Shown: positions 32,058 to 40,504 of the stretch, piece after piece
Layout: every line of letters begins with the position of its first letter
Position numbering within the stretch: the first letter of the stretch is position 1
Assembly (NCBI RefSeq): GCF_900177295.1
Contig: NZ_FWZX01000019.1
Span: 1 to 64,000, forward strand
Length of the DNA stretch: 64,000 nt
Direction: 5' to 3'
Origin: Tistlia consotensis USBA 355
Lineage (GTDB): Bacteria; Pseudomonadota; Alphaproteobacteria; Kiloniellales; DSM-21159
Notes under the pieces: model-generated
The model's input: the letters and a program-made list of their open reading frames with translations, nothing else
Database searches by the model: none
What the model was told of the DNA's origin: nothing
Program-made: the position numbers and the translations under genes

Positions 32058-33287
32058 TCAGCCCTCGGCCGGGACGCCGAACAGCACGACCGAGAGGCAG
32101 AAGGCGGCGCCCCCGGCGAAGAGCAGCAGGTGGCGCGTGCGGCTGGGCAGGCCGCGGTCGTCCCAGGCCACGGCCAGGGCGACGCAGGCCTGGACCAGGT
32201 AGAACAGGGCGAAGGCCTGGGAGGCCAGAGTGACCAGGCGGAAGACGTCGGTGCCCCAGGTGATCGCGACCGCGACCAGGGCGATCAGCGGATAGGCGTG
32301 GCGCAGGGACAGGCGCCGCGCCGCGATGTCCTCCAGCAACCCCGCGCAGCCGACCGAATCGGCGACCGAGGCGCTGAACTGGCTGGCCACGGCGCCGACG
32401 GTCAGCAGCAGCGGCAGCACCAGGGCGACGTGGCCGACCAGGCCGACGATCGCGGCGATGCCCCGGTCGCTGCCGAGCAGGCCGAAGAGGCTCGTGGTCA
32501 GCGCGAAGAAGGCGAGATAGACCGCCGCCGCGATCAGCTGCGCCCGGCGCATCGTGCGGATCCGCGTCTCGGCATCGAACTCGTCGCCGAGGAAGCGAGA
32601 GGTCTCGAAGCCCTGGACGACGATCAGCAGGCCGAGCAGCACCTGCAGGGAATGCAGGCCGAGCGGCGGGGTGTCGCCCGGCAGCTGCCAGGCGCCGCTC
32701 GCCAGCAGGTCACCGTTGCGCCACAGCAGGCCGGCGATGAGCCCCGCGATGACCGCGAGGTTGAGGCCGACGCTGTACTTCTCGATCCGCTCGACCATGC
32801 CGAGGCCCTTCAGCAGGCCGAGCGCCCCGAGCGTGGCCAGGATCACCGTGGCGATCGCCTTGGCGGCGGCTGGATCGACGACACCCAGGCCCTTCAGCAG
32901 GAAGTTGCCGAGCAGCACCAGGTAGTAGGCGACCGAGACGAAGTAGGCGAAGGCCAGGACGAAGTGCGAGAGCTTCTCCAGGGACAGCGCGAGCCGCGTC
33001 TCGCCGTCCTTCGGCGGCTCGCCGAGCAGCGGCTCGACGTGGCGGATGTTGAAACGGATCGCCGCGCCGACCAGCCAGGCGGCGCCGACCAGCACGGCCA
33101 TCGCCGGCAGCGCCCAATCGCCGACCTGGCGGGCGAGCAGCGGCACCGAGACCAGGAAGCCGCTGCCGATGATCGAGGCCAGCGGCGTCACCGTCGCCTG
33201 CCAGTCGGTCGAGCGCTGGGTGCGCGGCGCGAACAGCAGCGCCGCCGCGCCGAGCAGCACGGCGATGACGATTCCGTTGGCGATCAT
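32058..33287 (-). CDS. Uncharacterised multi-pass membrane transporter (amino acid permease-like)
   Basis: A 409-residue protein with about eleven hydrophobic helices. The early segment TVTPLASIIGSGFLVSVPLL resembles the unwound first helix of LeuT/APC-type transporters. ADSVGCAGLLEDIAARRLSL and FRLVTLASQAFALFYLVQAC are further landmarks. I assign it to the APC-like superfamily with low certainty and cannot name a substrate. It stands between the lhr gene and the small propeller-like gene on the same strand, separated from lhr by palindromic repeats. Confidence 0.65.
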   Translation of the reverse strand: MIANGIVIAVLLGAAALLFAPRTQRSTDWQATVTPLASIIGSGFLVSVPLLARQVGDWALPAMAVLVGAAWLVGAAIRFNIRHVEPLLGEPPKDGETRLALSLEKLSHFVLAFAYFVSVAYYLVLLGNFLLKGLGVVDPAAAKAIATVILATLGALGLLKGLGMVERIEKYSVGLNLAVIAGLIAGLLWRNGDLLASGAWQLPGDTPPLGLHSLQVLLGLLIVVQGFETSRFLGDEFDAETRIRTMRRAQLIAAAVYLAFFALTTSLFGLLGSDRGIAAIVGLVGHVALVLPLLLTVGAVASQFSASVADSVGCAGLLEDIAARRLSLRHAYPLIALVAVAITWGTDVFRLVTLASQAFALFYLVQACVALAVAWDDRGLPSRTRHLLLFAGGAAFCLSVVLFGVPAEG

Positions 33288-33390
33288 GCTGCGTCCTTCC
33301 CCGCTGCCTCCTGTGAAGCACGCTTCGCGGCGCGGTGCAAAGGGGTGGTCGTGGCTGAAGGTCTCCCATTCCCCTCACCCCCGTCTTATT

Positions 33391-33500
33391 CGTCATCCCC
33401 GTGAAAACGGGGATCCAGAGAACGACGCCGTGTGCGCGGACTGGCGATGGTCTGTGCGAACGGGCCTTTTCTCTGGGCCCCCGCTTTCGCGGGGGTGACG
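33391..33500. repeat. Pair of palindromic repeats (CGTCATCCCC...GGGGGTGACG)
   Basis: A first hairpin CCCCGT-GAAA-ACGGGG (33397-33412) follows CGTCAT. A second, with CCCCCGC-TTT-GCGGGGG type arms ending in GTGACG at 33500, faces it in inverted orientation. The flanks ATCCAGAGAA and TTCTCTGGG are also complementary. This is the dispersed intergenic palindrome type seen also near 3.66 kb and 9.05 kb. Confidence 0.7.
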
Positions 33501-33537
33501 AAGAGAGGGAGTGGTCAACGAGGGAGAGGAGCGCCCC

Positions 33538-36027
33538 CTACTGCGGCAGCCCGCCCTGCTCCGGCGCCATGGCCTCGGCGATCAGGCTCTCCGCGGCCTC
33601 GTCGAGCAGGTCGTCGAGGGCCGAGCCGTAGACCTGCTCGCGGCCGATCTCGAGCAGCACCGGCACGGCGAGCGGCGAGACGCGCTCGAGCGGCTGGTGG
33701 CGGATCCTGCCCCGGACGCGGGCCAGCATGGCGGCGAGCCGGCCGATGTCGGTCAGGCCCCCGGCGGCGTCGGCGCGGGTCGCGCGCAGCAGCAGGTGGT
33801 CGGGCTGGTGCTTCCTCAGCACGTCGTAGATCAGGTCGGCCGAGAAGGTGACCTGGCGGCCGGACTTCTCGCTGCCCGGCGCGCGCCGCTCGATCAGGCC
33901 GGCGATGACCGCGACGTTGCGGAAGGTGCGCTTCAGCAGCGAGGACTCGGCCATCCACTCCTCGAGGTCGTCGCCCAGCATGTCCTGGTCGAACAGCGCG
34001 GCGGCGTCGGTTACCGGCTTCACCGACCAGACGGCGATCACGTAGTCGGTCGCGACGAAGCCGAGCGGGCCGAGGCCGGCGCGCTCCATGCGCCGGGTCA
34101 GCAGCATGCCCAGGGTCTGGTGGGCGTTGCGGCCCTCGAAGCAGTAGGCGACCAGGAACTCCTTGCCGCCGCGCGGGAAGGTCTCGACCAGCAGGCCGTC
34201 GCCGGGCGGCAGCACCGAGCGCAGCCGCTGCAGGCGCAGCCACTCCTCGACCGCGCCCGGGAAGCCGCCCCAGCTGTCCGGCCGCTCCAGCATGGCGCGC
34301 ACGCGCTCGGCGAGGTGGGTCGAGAGCGGCAGGCGGCCGCCGGCGTAGGCCGGGATCTTCGGGGCGTCGCCGCCGGCGGCCTTGCTGACGATCGCGTCGG
34401 TCTCGCGCACCTTCTCGAAGCGCAGCAGCTGCCCGGCGAAGACGAAGGTGTCGCCCGGCACCATCGACTGGATGAAGTACTCCTCGACCTCGCCGAGCCG
34501 GCGGCCGTTGCCGAGCCTGACCTTGAGGGTCGGCGCCTCGACGATGACCCCGAGGTTCATGCGGTAGCGCTTGACGTGCTGGGGCCCGGCGACCCGCCAG
34601 CGGCCGTCCCCGTCCTGTTTCAGGCGGCGGAAGCGCTCGTAGCTCTTGAGCGCGTAGCCGCCGGTCGCGACGAAGGCCAGGGCGTCGTCGAAGTCGCGGC
34701 GCGCGAGGCCGGCATAGGGCTCGGACGCGGTCACCTGGGCGTAGAGCGCGTCGGCCGCGAAGGGGCCGGCGCAGGCCGTGCCCAGGATGTGCTGGGCCAG
34801 CACGTCGAGCCCGCCGGGCCGGGGCGGGTCGCCGTCGAGCGTCATCGCCTCGACGCCGTCGCGGGCGGCGCGGCACTCCAGCACCTCGAAGCGGTTGGCC
34901 GGGACCAGCAGGCAGCGGCTCGGCGCGTCGAGCCGATGGTTGGCGCGGCCCAGGCGCTGCAGCAGGCGCGAGACGCCCTTGGGCGCGCCGACCTGCACGA
35001 CCAGGTCGACGCCGCCCCAGTCGATGCCGAGGTCGAGCGAGGAGGTCGCGACGACGGCGCGCAGGCTGCCCCTGGCCATCGCCGCCTCGACCCGCCGGCG
35101 CTGCTCGACCGCCAGGCTGCCGTGGTGCAGCGCGATCGGCAGGGCCTCCTCGTTGAGCCGCCAGAGCTCCTGGAAGACCAGCTCCGCCTGGGCGCGGGTG
35201 TTGACGAAGACCAGGGTGACGCCGGCCTTGCGGATCCGCTCGTAGACCTCGGCGAGGGCGTGCAGCGCCATGTGGCCGGACCAGGGCAGGCGCTCGCGGG
35301 TCGTCAGGATCTCGATCTCGGGCCGGACGCCGCCGCGTCCGACGACCCGCTCGACCGGCGCGCCCTCGGCCCGGCCCGTCGGCGACAGCCAGGCGGTCAG
35401 GCGCTCCGGGTCGTGCACCGTCGCCGAGAGGCCGACCCGGCGCAGGCCCGGCGCCAGGGCGGAAAGGCGGGTCAGGCCGAGTGCCAGCAGGTCGCCGCGC
35501 TTGGTGCCGGCCAGCGCGTGCAGCTCGTCGACGACGGCGCAGCGCAGGCCGGCGAAGATCTCCGGCGCGTCGTGGTAGCTGAGCAGCAGCGCCAGGGATT
35601 CCGGCGTGGTCAGCAGGATCTGCGGCGGCCGCTTCCTCTGGCGCTGGCGCTTGGCCTGGGGCGTGTCGCCGGTCCTGGTCTCCGCGGCGACGGCGAGATC
35701 CAGCTCGCGGATCGGCGTCATCAGGTTGCGCTCGATGTCGACGGCGAGGGCCTTCAGCGGCGAGACGTAGAGGGTGTGCAGGCCGTCGGCCGGGGCCTCG
35801 GCCAGCTCGATGAGGCTGGGCAGGAAGCCGGCCAGGGTCTTGCCGCCGCCGGTCGGCGCGATCAGCAGGGCCGAGCGGCCGGCGCGGGCCGCCGCCAGCA
35901 TCGCCAGCTGGTGCGCATGCGGCTGCCAGCCGCGCGCCGCGAACCAGGCCGCGAAGGCCGGCGGCAGGACGGGCTCGGCTGCGGCCTCAGCCACCGCCGG
36001 CGAGCGCGGCCGCGATGCGGCCGGCAA
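33538..36027 (-). CDS. lhr: Ligase-associated DNA damage response DEXH-box helicase (Lhr-like)
   Basis: An 829-residue SF2 helicase. Walker A is APTGGGKT (57-64), motif II DELH (167-170), motif III SAT in VGLSATVHDPERL, and motif VI region LLQRLGRANHRL. The roughly 350-residue C-terminal part is the Lhr-specific region (PLGFVATDYVIAVWS, HQPDHLLLRATRADAAGG). Lhr translocates 3' to 5' on single-stranded DNA and unwinds RNA:DNA hybrids; the set's other parts (PdeM, exonuclease, ligase) are in this window. The start at 36027 overlaps psuG by 41 bp. GTG 35994, overlapping the psuG stop, is a good alternative. Confidence 0.93.
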   Translation of the reverse strand: MPAASRPRSPAVAEAAAEPVLPPAFAAWFAARGWQPHAHQLAMLAAARAGRSALLIAPTGGGKTLAGFLPSLIELAEAPADGLHTLYVSPLKALAVDIERNLMTPIRELDLAVAAETRTGDTPQAKRQRQRKRPPQILLTTPESLALLLSYHDAPEIFAGLRCAVVDELHALAGTKRGDLLALGLTRLSALAPGLRRVGLSATVHDPERLTAWLSPTGRAEGAPVERVVGRGGVRPEIEILTTRERLPWSGHMALHALAEVYERIRKAGVTLVFVNTRAQAELVFQELWRLNEEALPIALHHGSLAVEQRRRVEAAMARGSLRAVVATSSLDLGIDWGGVDLVVQVGAPKGVSRLLQRLGRANHRLDAPSRCLLVPANRFEVLECRAARDGVEAMTLDGDPPRPGGLDVLAQHILGTACAGPFAADALYAQVTASEPYAGLARRDFDDALAFVATGGYALKSYERFRRLKQDGDGRWRVAGPQHVKRYRMNLGVIVEAPTLKVRLGNGRRLGEVEEYFIQSMVPGDTFVFAGQLLRFEKVRETDAIVSKAAGGDAPKIPAYAGGRLPLSTHLAERVRAMLERPDSWGGFPGAVEEWLRLQRLRSVLPPGDGLLVETFPRGGKEFLVAYCFEGRNAHQTLGMLLTRRMERAGLGPLGFVATDYVIAVWSVKPVTDAAALFDQDMLGDDLEEWMAESSLLKRTFRNVAVIAGLIERRAPGSEKSGRQVTFSADLIYDVLRKHQPDHLLLRATRADAAGGLTDIGRLAAMLARVRGRIRHQPLERVSPLAVPVLLEIGREQVYGSALDDLLDEAAESLIAEAMAPEQGGLPQ

Positions 36028-36907
36028 GGCGGGCGTTCTCGATCAGCAGGACCCGGTTGGCGGCCAGGGTCGCGCCCTCCGAGAGCGCGTGGAGGCGCGA
36101 CAGCAGGAAGGGCGTGACGGCCTTGCCGGTGACCTCCTGCAGCGCCGCCTCGCGCTCGGCCTCGGCCAGCCAGGCGGCGAAGCGCGCCGGATCGAGCGCC
36201 GCCGCCGCGGGGATCGGGTTGGCGAGCAGCGCGCCGCCGCCGAGGCCGAGCGACCACTGCGCCTCGAGGATCGCCGCCGCCTCGGCGGGGCTGTCGGCCC
36301 GTGCCGGGACGGGATGCTCGGTCTCGCGCAGGTAGAAGGCGGGCAGGCGGCCGCAGCCGTAGCCGATCAGCGGCACGCCGAGCGTCTCCAGCAGCTCCAG
36401 GGTCTTGGGCAGGTCGAGGATCGACTTGGCGCCGCTGCAGACCACGGCGACCGGCGTGCGCGCCAGCTCGCCGAGGTCGGCCGAGATGTCGAAGCTCGCC
36501 TCGGCGCCGCGGTGCACGCCGCCCAGGCCGCCGGTCGCCATCACCCGGATGCGGGCCAGCGCCGCCGCCGCCATGGTGCCGGCGACGGTGGTGGCGCCGA
36601 GGCCGCGGCTCGCCAGCACCGCGCCGAAGTCGCGCCGGCTGACCTTGGCGACCGGCGCCGCGCCGCGCGCCAGGCGCTCCAGCGTGTCGCGGTCGAGGCC
36701 GATCCTGAGACGGCCGTCGGCCAGCGCGATCGTCGCCGGCACGGCGCCGGCCTCGCGCACCGCCGCCTCGATCGCCTCGGCGGCGTGCAGGTTGTCGGGC
36801 CAGGGCAGGCCGTGGGCGACGACGGTCGATTCCAGCGCGACCAGCGGGCGCCCCTCGGCGCGCGCCGCCGCGACCTCGTCGCTTTCGTCGATGAAGGAGG
36901 CGCTCAT
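35987..36907 (-). CDS. psuG: Pseudouridine-5'-phosphate glycosidase
   Basis: A 306-residue enzyme of the PsuG family, which reversibly cleaves pseudouridine 5'-phosphate to uracil and ribose 5-phosphate. Conserved blocks: LVALESTVVAHGLPWPDNLH, PATIALADGRLRIGL, ATTVAGTMAAAALARIRVMA, TGGLGGVHRGAEASFDISAD and VCSGAKSILDLPKTLE. The last contains the lysine region used in catalysis. No pseudouridine kinase (psuK) gene lies next to it, which is unusual; the kinase may be elsewhere. Upstream overlap with lhr is coincidental by function. Confidence 0.93.
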   Translation of the reverse strand: MSASFIDESDEVAAARAEGRPLVALESTVVAHGLPWPDNLHAAEAIEAAVREAGAVPATIALADGRLRIGLDRDTLERLARGAAPVAKVSRRDFGAVLASRGLGATTVAGTMAAAALARIRVMATGGLGGVHRGAEASFDISADLGELARTPVAVVCSGAKSILDLPKTLELLETLGVPLIGYGCGRLPAFYLRETEHPVPARADSPAEAAAILEAQWSLGLGGGALLANPIPAAAALDPARFAAWLAEAEREAALQEVTGKAVTPFLLSRLHALSEGATLAANRVLLIENARLAGRIAAALAGGG

Positions 36908-36959
36908 GGCGCTTCAGGTAGCACGGCCCGGGGCCCGGAGAAAACTCGCCCCCGGGGCA

Positions 36960-37871
36960 TCAGCCCGGCGGCGGCACCGCCACGGCCGGCGCCAGGGCGA
37001 CCGCCAGGCAGATCAGCAGGGCTGCGGCCAGCTCGGCCGGGCCGATGGGCTCGCCGAAGCCGAGCGCGCCGACCAGGAACATCGTCGGCAGCTCCAGGCT
37101 GCCGGCCATCGCCGAGCGCGAGGGGCCGACCCGGGGGGCGGCGAAGGTGTAGAGCAGCTGCGGCAGGATCGCCGTCGCGCCGATCATGCCGGCGATCAGC
37201 AGCCAGGTGCCGGGATCGGCGGGCAGGCTCAGCAGCTCGCCCCGGAAGATCGCCAGGGGCAGCAGGCCGAGGGTCGCGCCGCCCATGCCGGCGGCCATCT
37301 TCTCCAGGGTCGTCAGGCCGTGGGTGCAGCCGGTCAGCACGACGATGACCAGGGCGAAGGCGAGCGGCGCCGGCAGCGCCGAGAGCAGCGCCGGGACCTG
37401 GGCCTCCGGGACGGCCGCCGGAGACAGCGCGATCAGCGCGGCCGCCAGCACCAGGCCGCCGGCGAGCAGCGCCCGGACGCCGAGGCGCTGGCCGAGCAGC
37501 AGGCGGGCCAGCAGCACGGCGAACAGCGGATAGGTCATGTAGACGACGCCGACCGCGGCGACGCTGGTTTCCTGCAGGGCGTCGAGGTAGGCGGTCCAGC
37601 CGATGCCCATGGTGGCGCCGGCGCCGGCCAGCAGCAGCGCCGGCTTCAGCTTGGCGCGGCCGCGCGGCAGGAAGGGCAGCATGACCAGCAGGCTGAAGGC
37701 GAAGCGCAGGAAGCCGATGGTCGGGCTCGACAGCCCGTCCGCGGCGAGCAGCCGGCCGAACAGCGGCACCAGGCCGAAGCCGACGGCGCTGAGCATGACC
37801 AGCAGCGTGGCGCCCGCGCCAGGGGAGAGGCGGGGGGAGAGGCGGGGCGGGCGTCGGGCTAGCTCGGTCAT
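36960..37871 (-). CDS. EamA/DMT-family transporter
   Basis: A 303-residue membrane protein with ten predicted helices in two EamA repeats (MLSAVGFGLVPLFGRLLA and VVLTGCTHGLTTLEKMAAG). The loop PTIGFLRFAFSLLVMLPFLP follows helix 2 as in other DMT exporters. They usually export amino acids, nucleosides or other metabolites. The gene is divergent from a LysR regulator that begins 75 bp away, with a MetR-type palindrome between, so the regulator probably controls this transporter. Confidence 0.85.
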   Translation of the reverse strand: MTELARRPPRLSPRLSPGAGATLLVMLSAVGFGLVPLFGRLLAADGLSSPTIGFLRFAFSLLVMLPFLPRGRAKLKPALLLAGAGATMGIGWTAYLDALQETSVAAVGVVYMTYPLFAVLLARLLLGQRLGVRALLAGGLVLAAALIALSPAAVPEAQVPALLSALPAPLAFALVIVVLTGCTHGLTTLEKMAAGMGGATLGLLPLAIFRGELLSLPADPGTWLLIAGMIGATAILPQLLYTFAAPRVGPSRSAMAGSLELPTMFLVGALGFGEPIGPAELAAALLICLAVALAPAVAVPPPG

Positions 37872-37929
37872 GGCGCAGGTCTAGCGGCCTCGCGATCTGG
37901 AGAAAAATTGGTTATTTTCAGTCTTTCGA

Positions 37930-37942
37930 TGAAAAGGATTCA
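37930..37942. promoter_or_regulatory. LysR/MetR-type palindrome TGAA-N5-TTCA
   Basis: TGAAAAGGATTCA matches the MetR recognition pattern TGAANNNNNTTCA exactly. It lies four bases before the TTG start of the LysR gene and 59 bp from the divergent EamA start. Neighbouring TTTTC/GAAAA pairs at 37914-37936 may form further half sites. Confidence 0.45.
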
Positions 37943-37945
37943 TTC

Positions 37946-38911
37946 TTGGCCGAAGCCCCGCTGCTCGAGCTGCGCCACCTGCTGGTGCTGATCGCCATCG
38001 TCGAGACCGGTGGCGTGACCGCGGCGGCGCTGCGGCTCGGCCTGACCCAGTCGGCGGTCACCCATCGGGTCCGCGAGGCCGAGCGGCGCCTGCAGCGCCG
38101 GCTCTTCTCGCGCTCCGGCAAGCGGCTGCTGCTGACTCCGGCCGGCGAGCGCCTGCTGCAGAGCGCCCAGCGCGTCGTCGAGGAGCTGGGCCGCGCCGAG
38201 CAGGAGCTGCGCCCCTCGGCCGGCGGCGTGCGCGAGCTGGTGCGCCTCGGCCAGGCGACCTACAGCCGCTACCACTGGCTGCCGCGCTTCCTGGAGGACT
38301 TCGGAGACCGGAGCCCGGGGATCGAGGTCGACCTGGTGGCGCGGGCGACCCACAGCCCCTTCGCCGCGCTCGCCGAGGGCGCCGTCGACGTCGCCCTGGT
38401 CTACGGCAGCCGGTCGGAGCAGCGGGGGTCGTGGGGCGGCGGCTTCCGCTGGCGGCACATCGCCAGCGACCCGCTGGTCGTGATCGTGGCTCCCGGCCAC
38501 CGCCTGGCCGCGCTGCCCTGGCTGTCCTCGCGCGAGATGGCCGACGAGCGCTACTTCGCCTACCCGCTGTCGAGCGAGCCCGGCTACAGCTGGGACACGG
38601 TGGCGGGGCCGCCGCCGGTACCGTTCCGGCGCGTCTCCCAGGTGCAGCTGCCGGAGGCGGTGATCGACCTGGTGCGCGCCGGCTTCGGCTGCGCGATCTT
38701 CAGCCGCTGGGCGGTCGAGCCGGAGGTCGCCGACGGCTCGCTGCTGGCCAAGCCGCTCGGTCCCGAGGGCTTCAGCCTCGACTGGTGGGCGGTGACGCGG
38801 GCCGCCGAGCCCGAGGACGGTCCGGCCGGCCGTCTCGCGGACTTCTTCGTCGACTACGCCCGCCGCCCCGACCGCGGCCTCGCCAACCTGGGCTTCGGCG
38901 GCTCGGGGTGA
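37946..38911 (+). CDS. LysR-family regulator, MetR-like
   Basis: A 321-residue LysR protein. The winged helix-turn-helix is LELRHLLVLIAIVETGGVTA then LGLTQSAVTHRVREAERRLQ (residues 7-51). The effector domain's YSRYHWLPRFLEDFGDRSPG resembles the corresponding C-x2-WL.P.L..F region of MetR. The start is TTG 37946, with AAGGA upstream; the frame is closed before it. The binding-type palindrome TGAAAAGGATTCA near its start supports a MetR-like DNA specificity. It probably controls the divergent EamA transporter. The link to methionine metabolism is inference only. Confidence 0.85.
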   Translation: MAEAPLLELRHLLVLIAIVETGGVTAAALRLGLTQSAVTHRVREAERRLQRRLFSRSGKRLLLTPAGERLLQSAQRVVEELGRAEQELRPSAGGVRELVRLGQATYSRYHWLPRFLEDFGDRSPGIEVDLVARATHSPFAALAEGAVDVALVYGSRSEQRGSWGGGFRWRHIASDPLVVIVAPGHRLAALPWLSSREMADERYFAYPLSSEPGYSWDTVAGPPPVPFRRVSQVQLPEAVIDLVRAGFGCAIFSRWAVEPEVADGSLLAKPLGPEGFSLDWWAVTRAAEPEDGPAGRLADFFVDYARRPDRGLANLGFGGSG

Positions 38912-38944
38912 GCGTCGCCCCTCCCGCCCCGGGGGCGAGGCGAA

Positions 38945-39385
38945 TCAGCCCTTCCGGTCGGCGAAGCCGAGGGAGGAGTGCAGCTCGCGCTCGATCTCGG
39001 CGATGCGCTGCTGCAGGGCGTGCGGCTCGTAGCGGCGCTTCTCGGTCACGCCCCAGACCGGGCGCGGCCAGGCCGGGTCCTTCTCGAAGCGGGCGATGAC
39101 GTGGATGTGGAGCTGCGGCACCTGGTTGCCGAGCGCGGCGACGTTGACCTTGATCGGGCTGTAGAGCCGCTTCAGCGCCAGCGAGCACTCGCGGATCTCG
39201 TCGCAGACCCGGTAGCTGTCCATCGGGTCCAGGTCGTCCCAGTCGACCTTGTTGGGCCGCATCGGCACCAGCACCAGCCAGGGCCAGGCCGCCTCGTCCA
39301 TCAGCAGCAGGCGCGACATGCGCAGGCGCCCGATGTCGTGGCAGTCCTTCAGCAGGGCAGGATGGATCTCGACGTCCGGCTGCAT
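38945..39385 (-). CDS. HIT-domain protein
   Basis: A 146-residue histidine-triad superfamily protein. The active-site strand is VPQLHIHVIARF, so the triad is Q-x-H-x-H: the last two histidines are kept and the first is Gln, as in some HIT subgroups. RMSRLLLMDEAAWPWLVLVP is the usual nucleotide-binding helix/strand. HIT proteins hydrolyse or transfer nucleotides linked to phosphate. The ATG at 39385 starts the family domain. The gene is divergent from the exonuclease gene. Confidence 0.85.
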   Translation of the reverse strand: MQPDVEIHPALLKDCHDIGRLRMSRLLLMDEAAWPWLVLVPMRPNKVDWDDLDPMDSYRVCDEIRECSLALKRLYSPIKVNVAALGNQVPQLHIHVIARFEKDPAWPRPVWGVTEKRRYEPHALQQRIAEIERELHSSLGFADRKG

Positions 39386-39454
39386 GGGGCGATCAAACTC
39401 CCTCAGGCGTTTACGGAAGCTTAGCGCACTTGGCGAGTCGCCGCAGCCGCCCAT

Positions 39455-40504
39455 ATGGTACGGGCCATGAACAAACCTCGGCCGGAGAGCTGGCTGCGCG
39501 TCGAGCCGCGCGGCCTCTACGTCGTCCCGGGCGACTTCTACGTCGACCCCGTCCGGCCGGTCGAGCGGGCGGTGGTCACCCACGGCCACGCCGACCACGC
39601 CCGGCCCGGCCACGCCAAGGTGCTGGCGACGCCGGAGACCCTGGCGATCATGCAGGCACGCTACGGCGACCGGGCTGGCAGCGGCCTGCAGGCGCTGGGC
39701 TACGGCGAGCCGGTGACGATCGGCGAGGTGACCGTGCGGCTGGCGCCGGCCGGCCACGTGCTCGGCTCGGCCCAGGCGGTGCTGGAGTGGCGCGGCTGCC
39801 GGGTCGTGGTCTCCGGCGACTACAAGCGGCGGCGCGACCCGACCTGCGCGCCCTTCGAGGTCGTGCCCTGCGATGTCTTCGTGACCGAGGCGACCTTCGG
39901 CCTGCCGGTGTTCCGCCATCCCGACGACCGGGGCGAGATCGCCAAGCTGCTGCATTCCCTGGCGGTCTTCCCGGAGCGCACGCACGTCGTCGGGGTCTAT
40001 TCCCTGGGCAAGGCGCAGCGCGTCGTCCGCCTGCTGCGCGAGGCCGGCTGGGACGGGCCGATCCACGTCCACGGCGCCTTGCAGGCGCTCTGCGCGCTCT
40101 ACGAGGAGCTGGGCGTCCCGCTCGGGCCGCTCAGCCCGGCGACGGTCGCGGCGAAGGCCGAGATGGCCGGTGCCCTGGTGCTGGCGCCGCCCTCGGCGCT
40201 GGCCGACCGCTGGGCGCGGCGCCTCGCCGATCCGGTCACGGCCATGGCCTCGGGCTGGATGCGGGTGCGCCAGCGGGCCCGCCAGCGCGGCGTCGAGCTG
40301 CCCCTGATCATCTCCGACCACGCCGACTGGGACGAGCTGACCCGCACCCTCGACGAGGTCGGCGCGCCCGAGGTCTGGGTGACCCACGGCAACGAGGAGG
40401 CGCTGGTCCACCACGCGCGGCAGCGCGGCTTCCGGGCGCGGGCGCTGTCGGTCGTCGGTCTCGGCGAGGAGGACGAGGGAGAGGCTCTCGGGGGAGCGTC
40501 GTGA
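39455..40504 (+). CDS. Ligase-associated DNA damage response exonuclease (metallo-beta-lactamase fold)
   Basis: A 349-residue MBL/beta-CASP-like nuclease. The metal motif is VVTHGHADHARPGHA (HGHADH at 43-48), followed by APAGHVLGSAQAVLEW and VVSGDYKRRRDPTC. Late blocks VVGVYSLGKAQRVVRLL and PLIISDHADWDELTRTL complete the Exo subgroup of the Lhr-MPE-Exo-Lig set. It degrades DNA with a metal cofactor. Its stop overlaps the ligase start (GTGA), so the two are translationally coupled. ATG 39467 is an alternative start. Confidence 0.92.
   Translation: MVRAMNKPRPESWLRVEPRGLYVVPGDFYVDPVRPVERAVVTHGHADHARPGHAKVLATPETLAIMQARYGDRAGSGLQALGYGEPVTIGEVTVRLAPAGHVLGSAQAVLEWRGCRVVVSGDYKRRRDPTCAPFEVVPCDVFVTEATFGLPVFRHPDDRGEIAKLLHSLAVFPERTHVVGVYSLGKAQRVVRLLREAGWDGPIHVHGALQALCALYEELGVPLGPLSPATVAAKAEMAGALVLAPPSALADRWARRLADPVTAMASGWMRVRQRARQRGVELPLIISDHADWDELTRTLDEVGAPEVWVTHGNEEALVHHARQRGFRARALSVVGLGEEDEGEALGGAS

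Noticed and set aside
33511-36117. Rightward open frame of about 870 codons opposite lhr
   Set aside because: Antisense shadow; the lhr frame has all helicase motifs in order.
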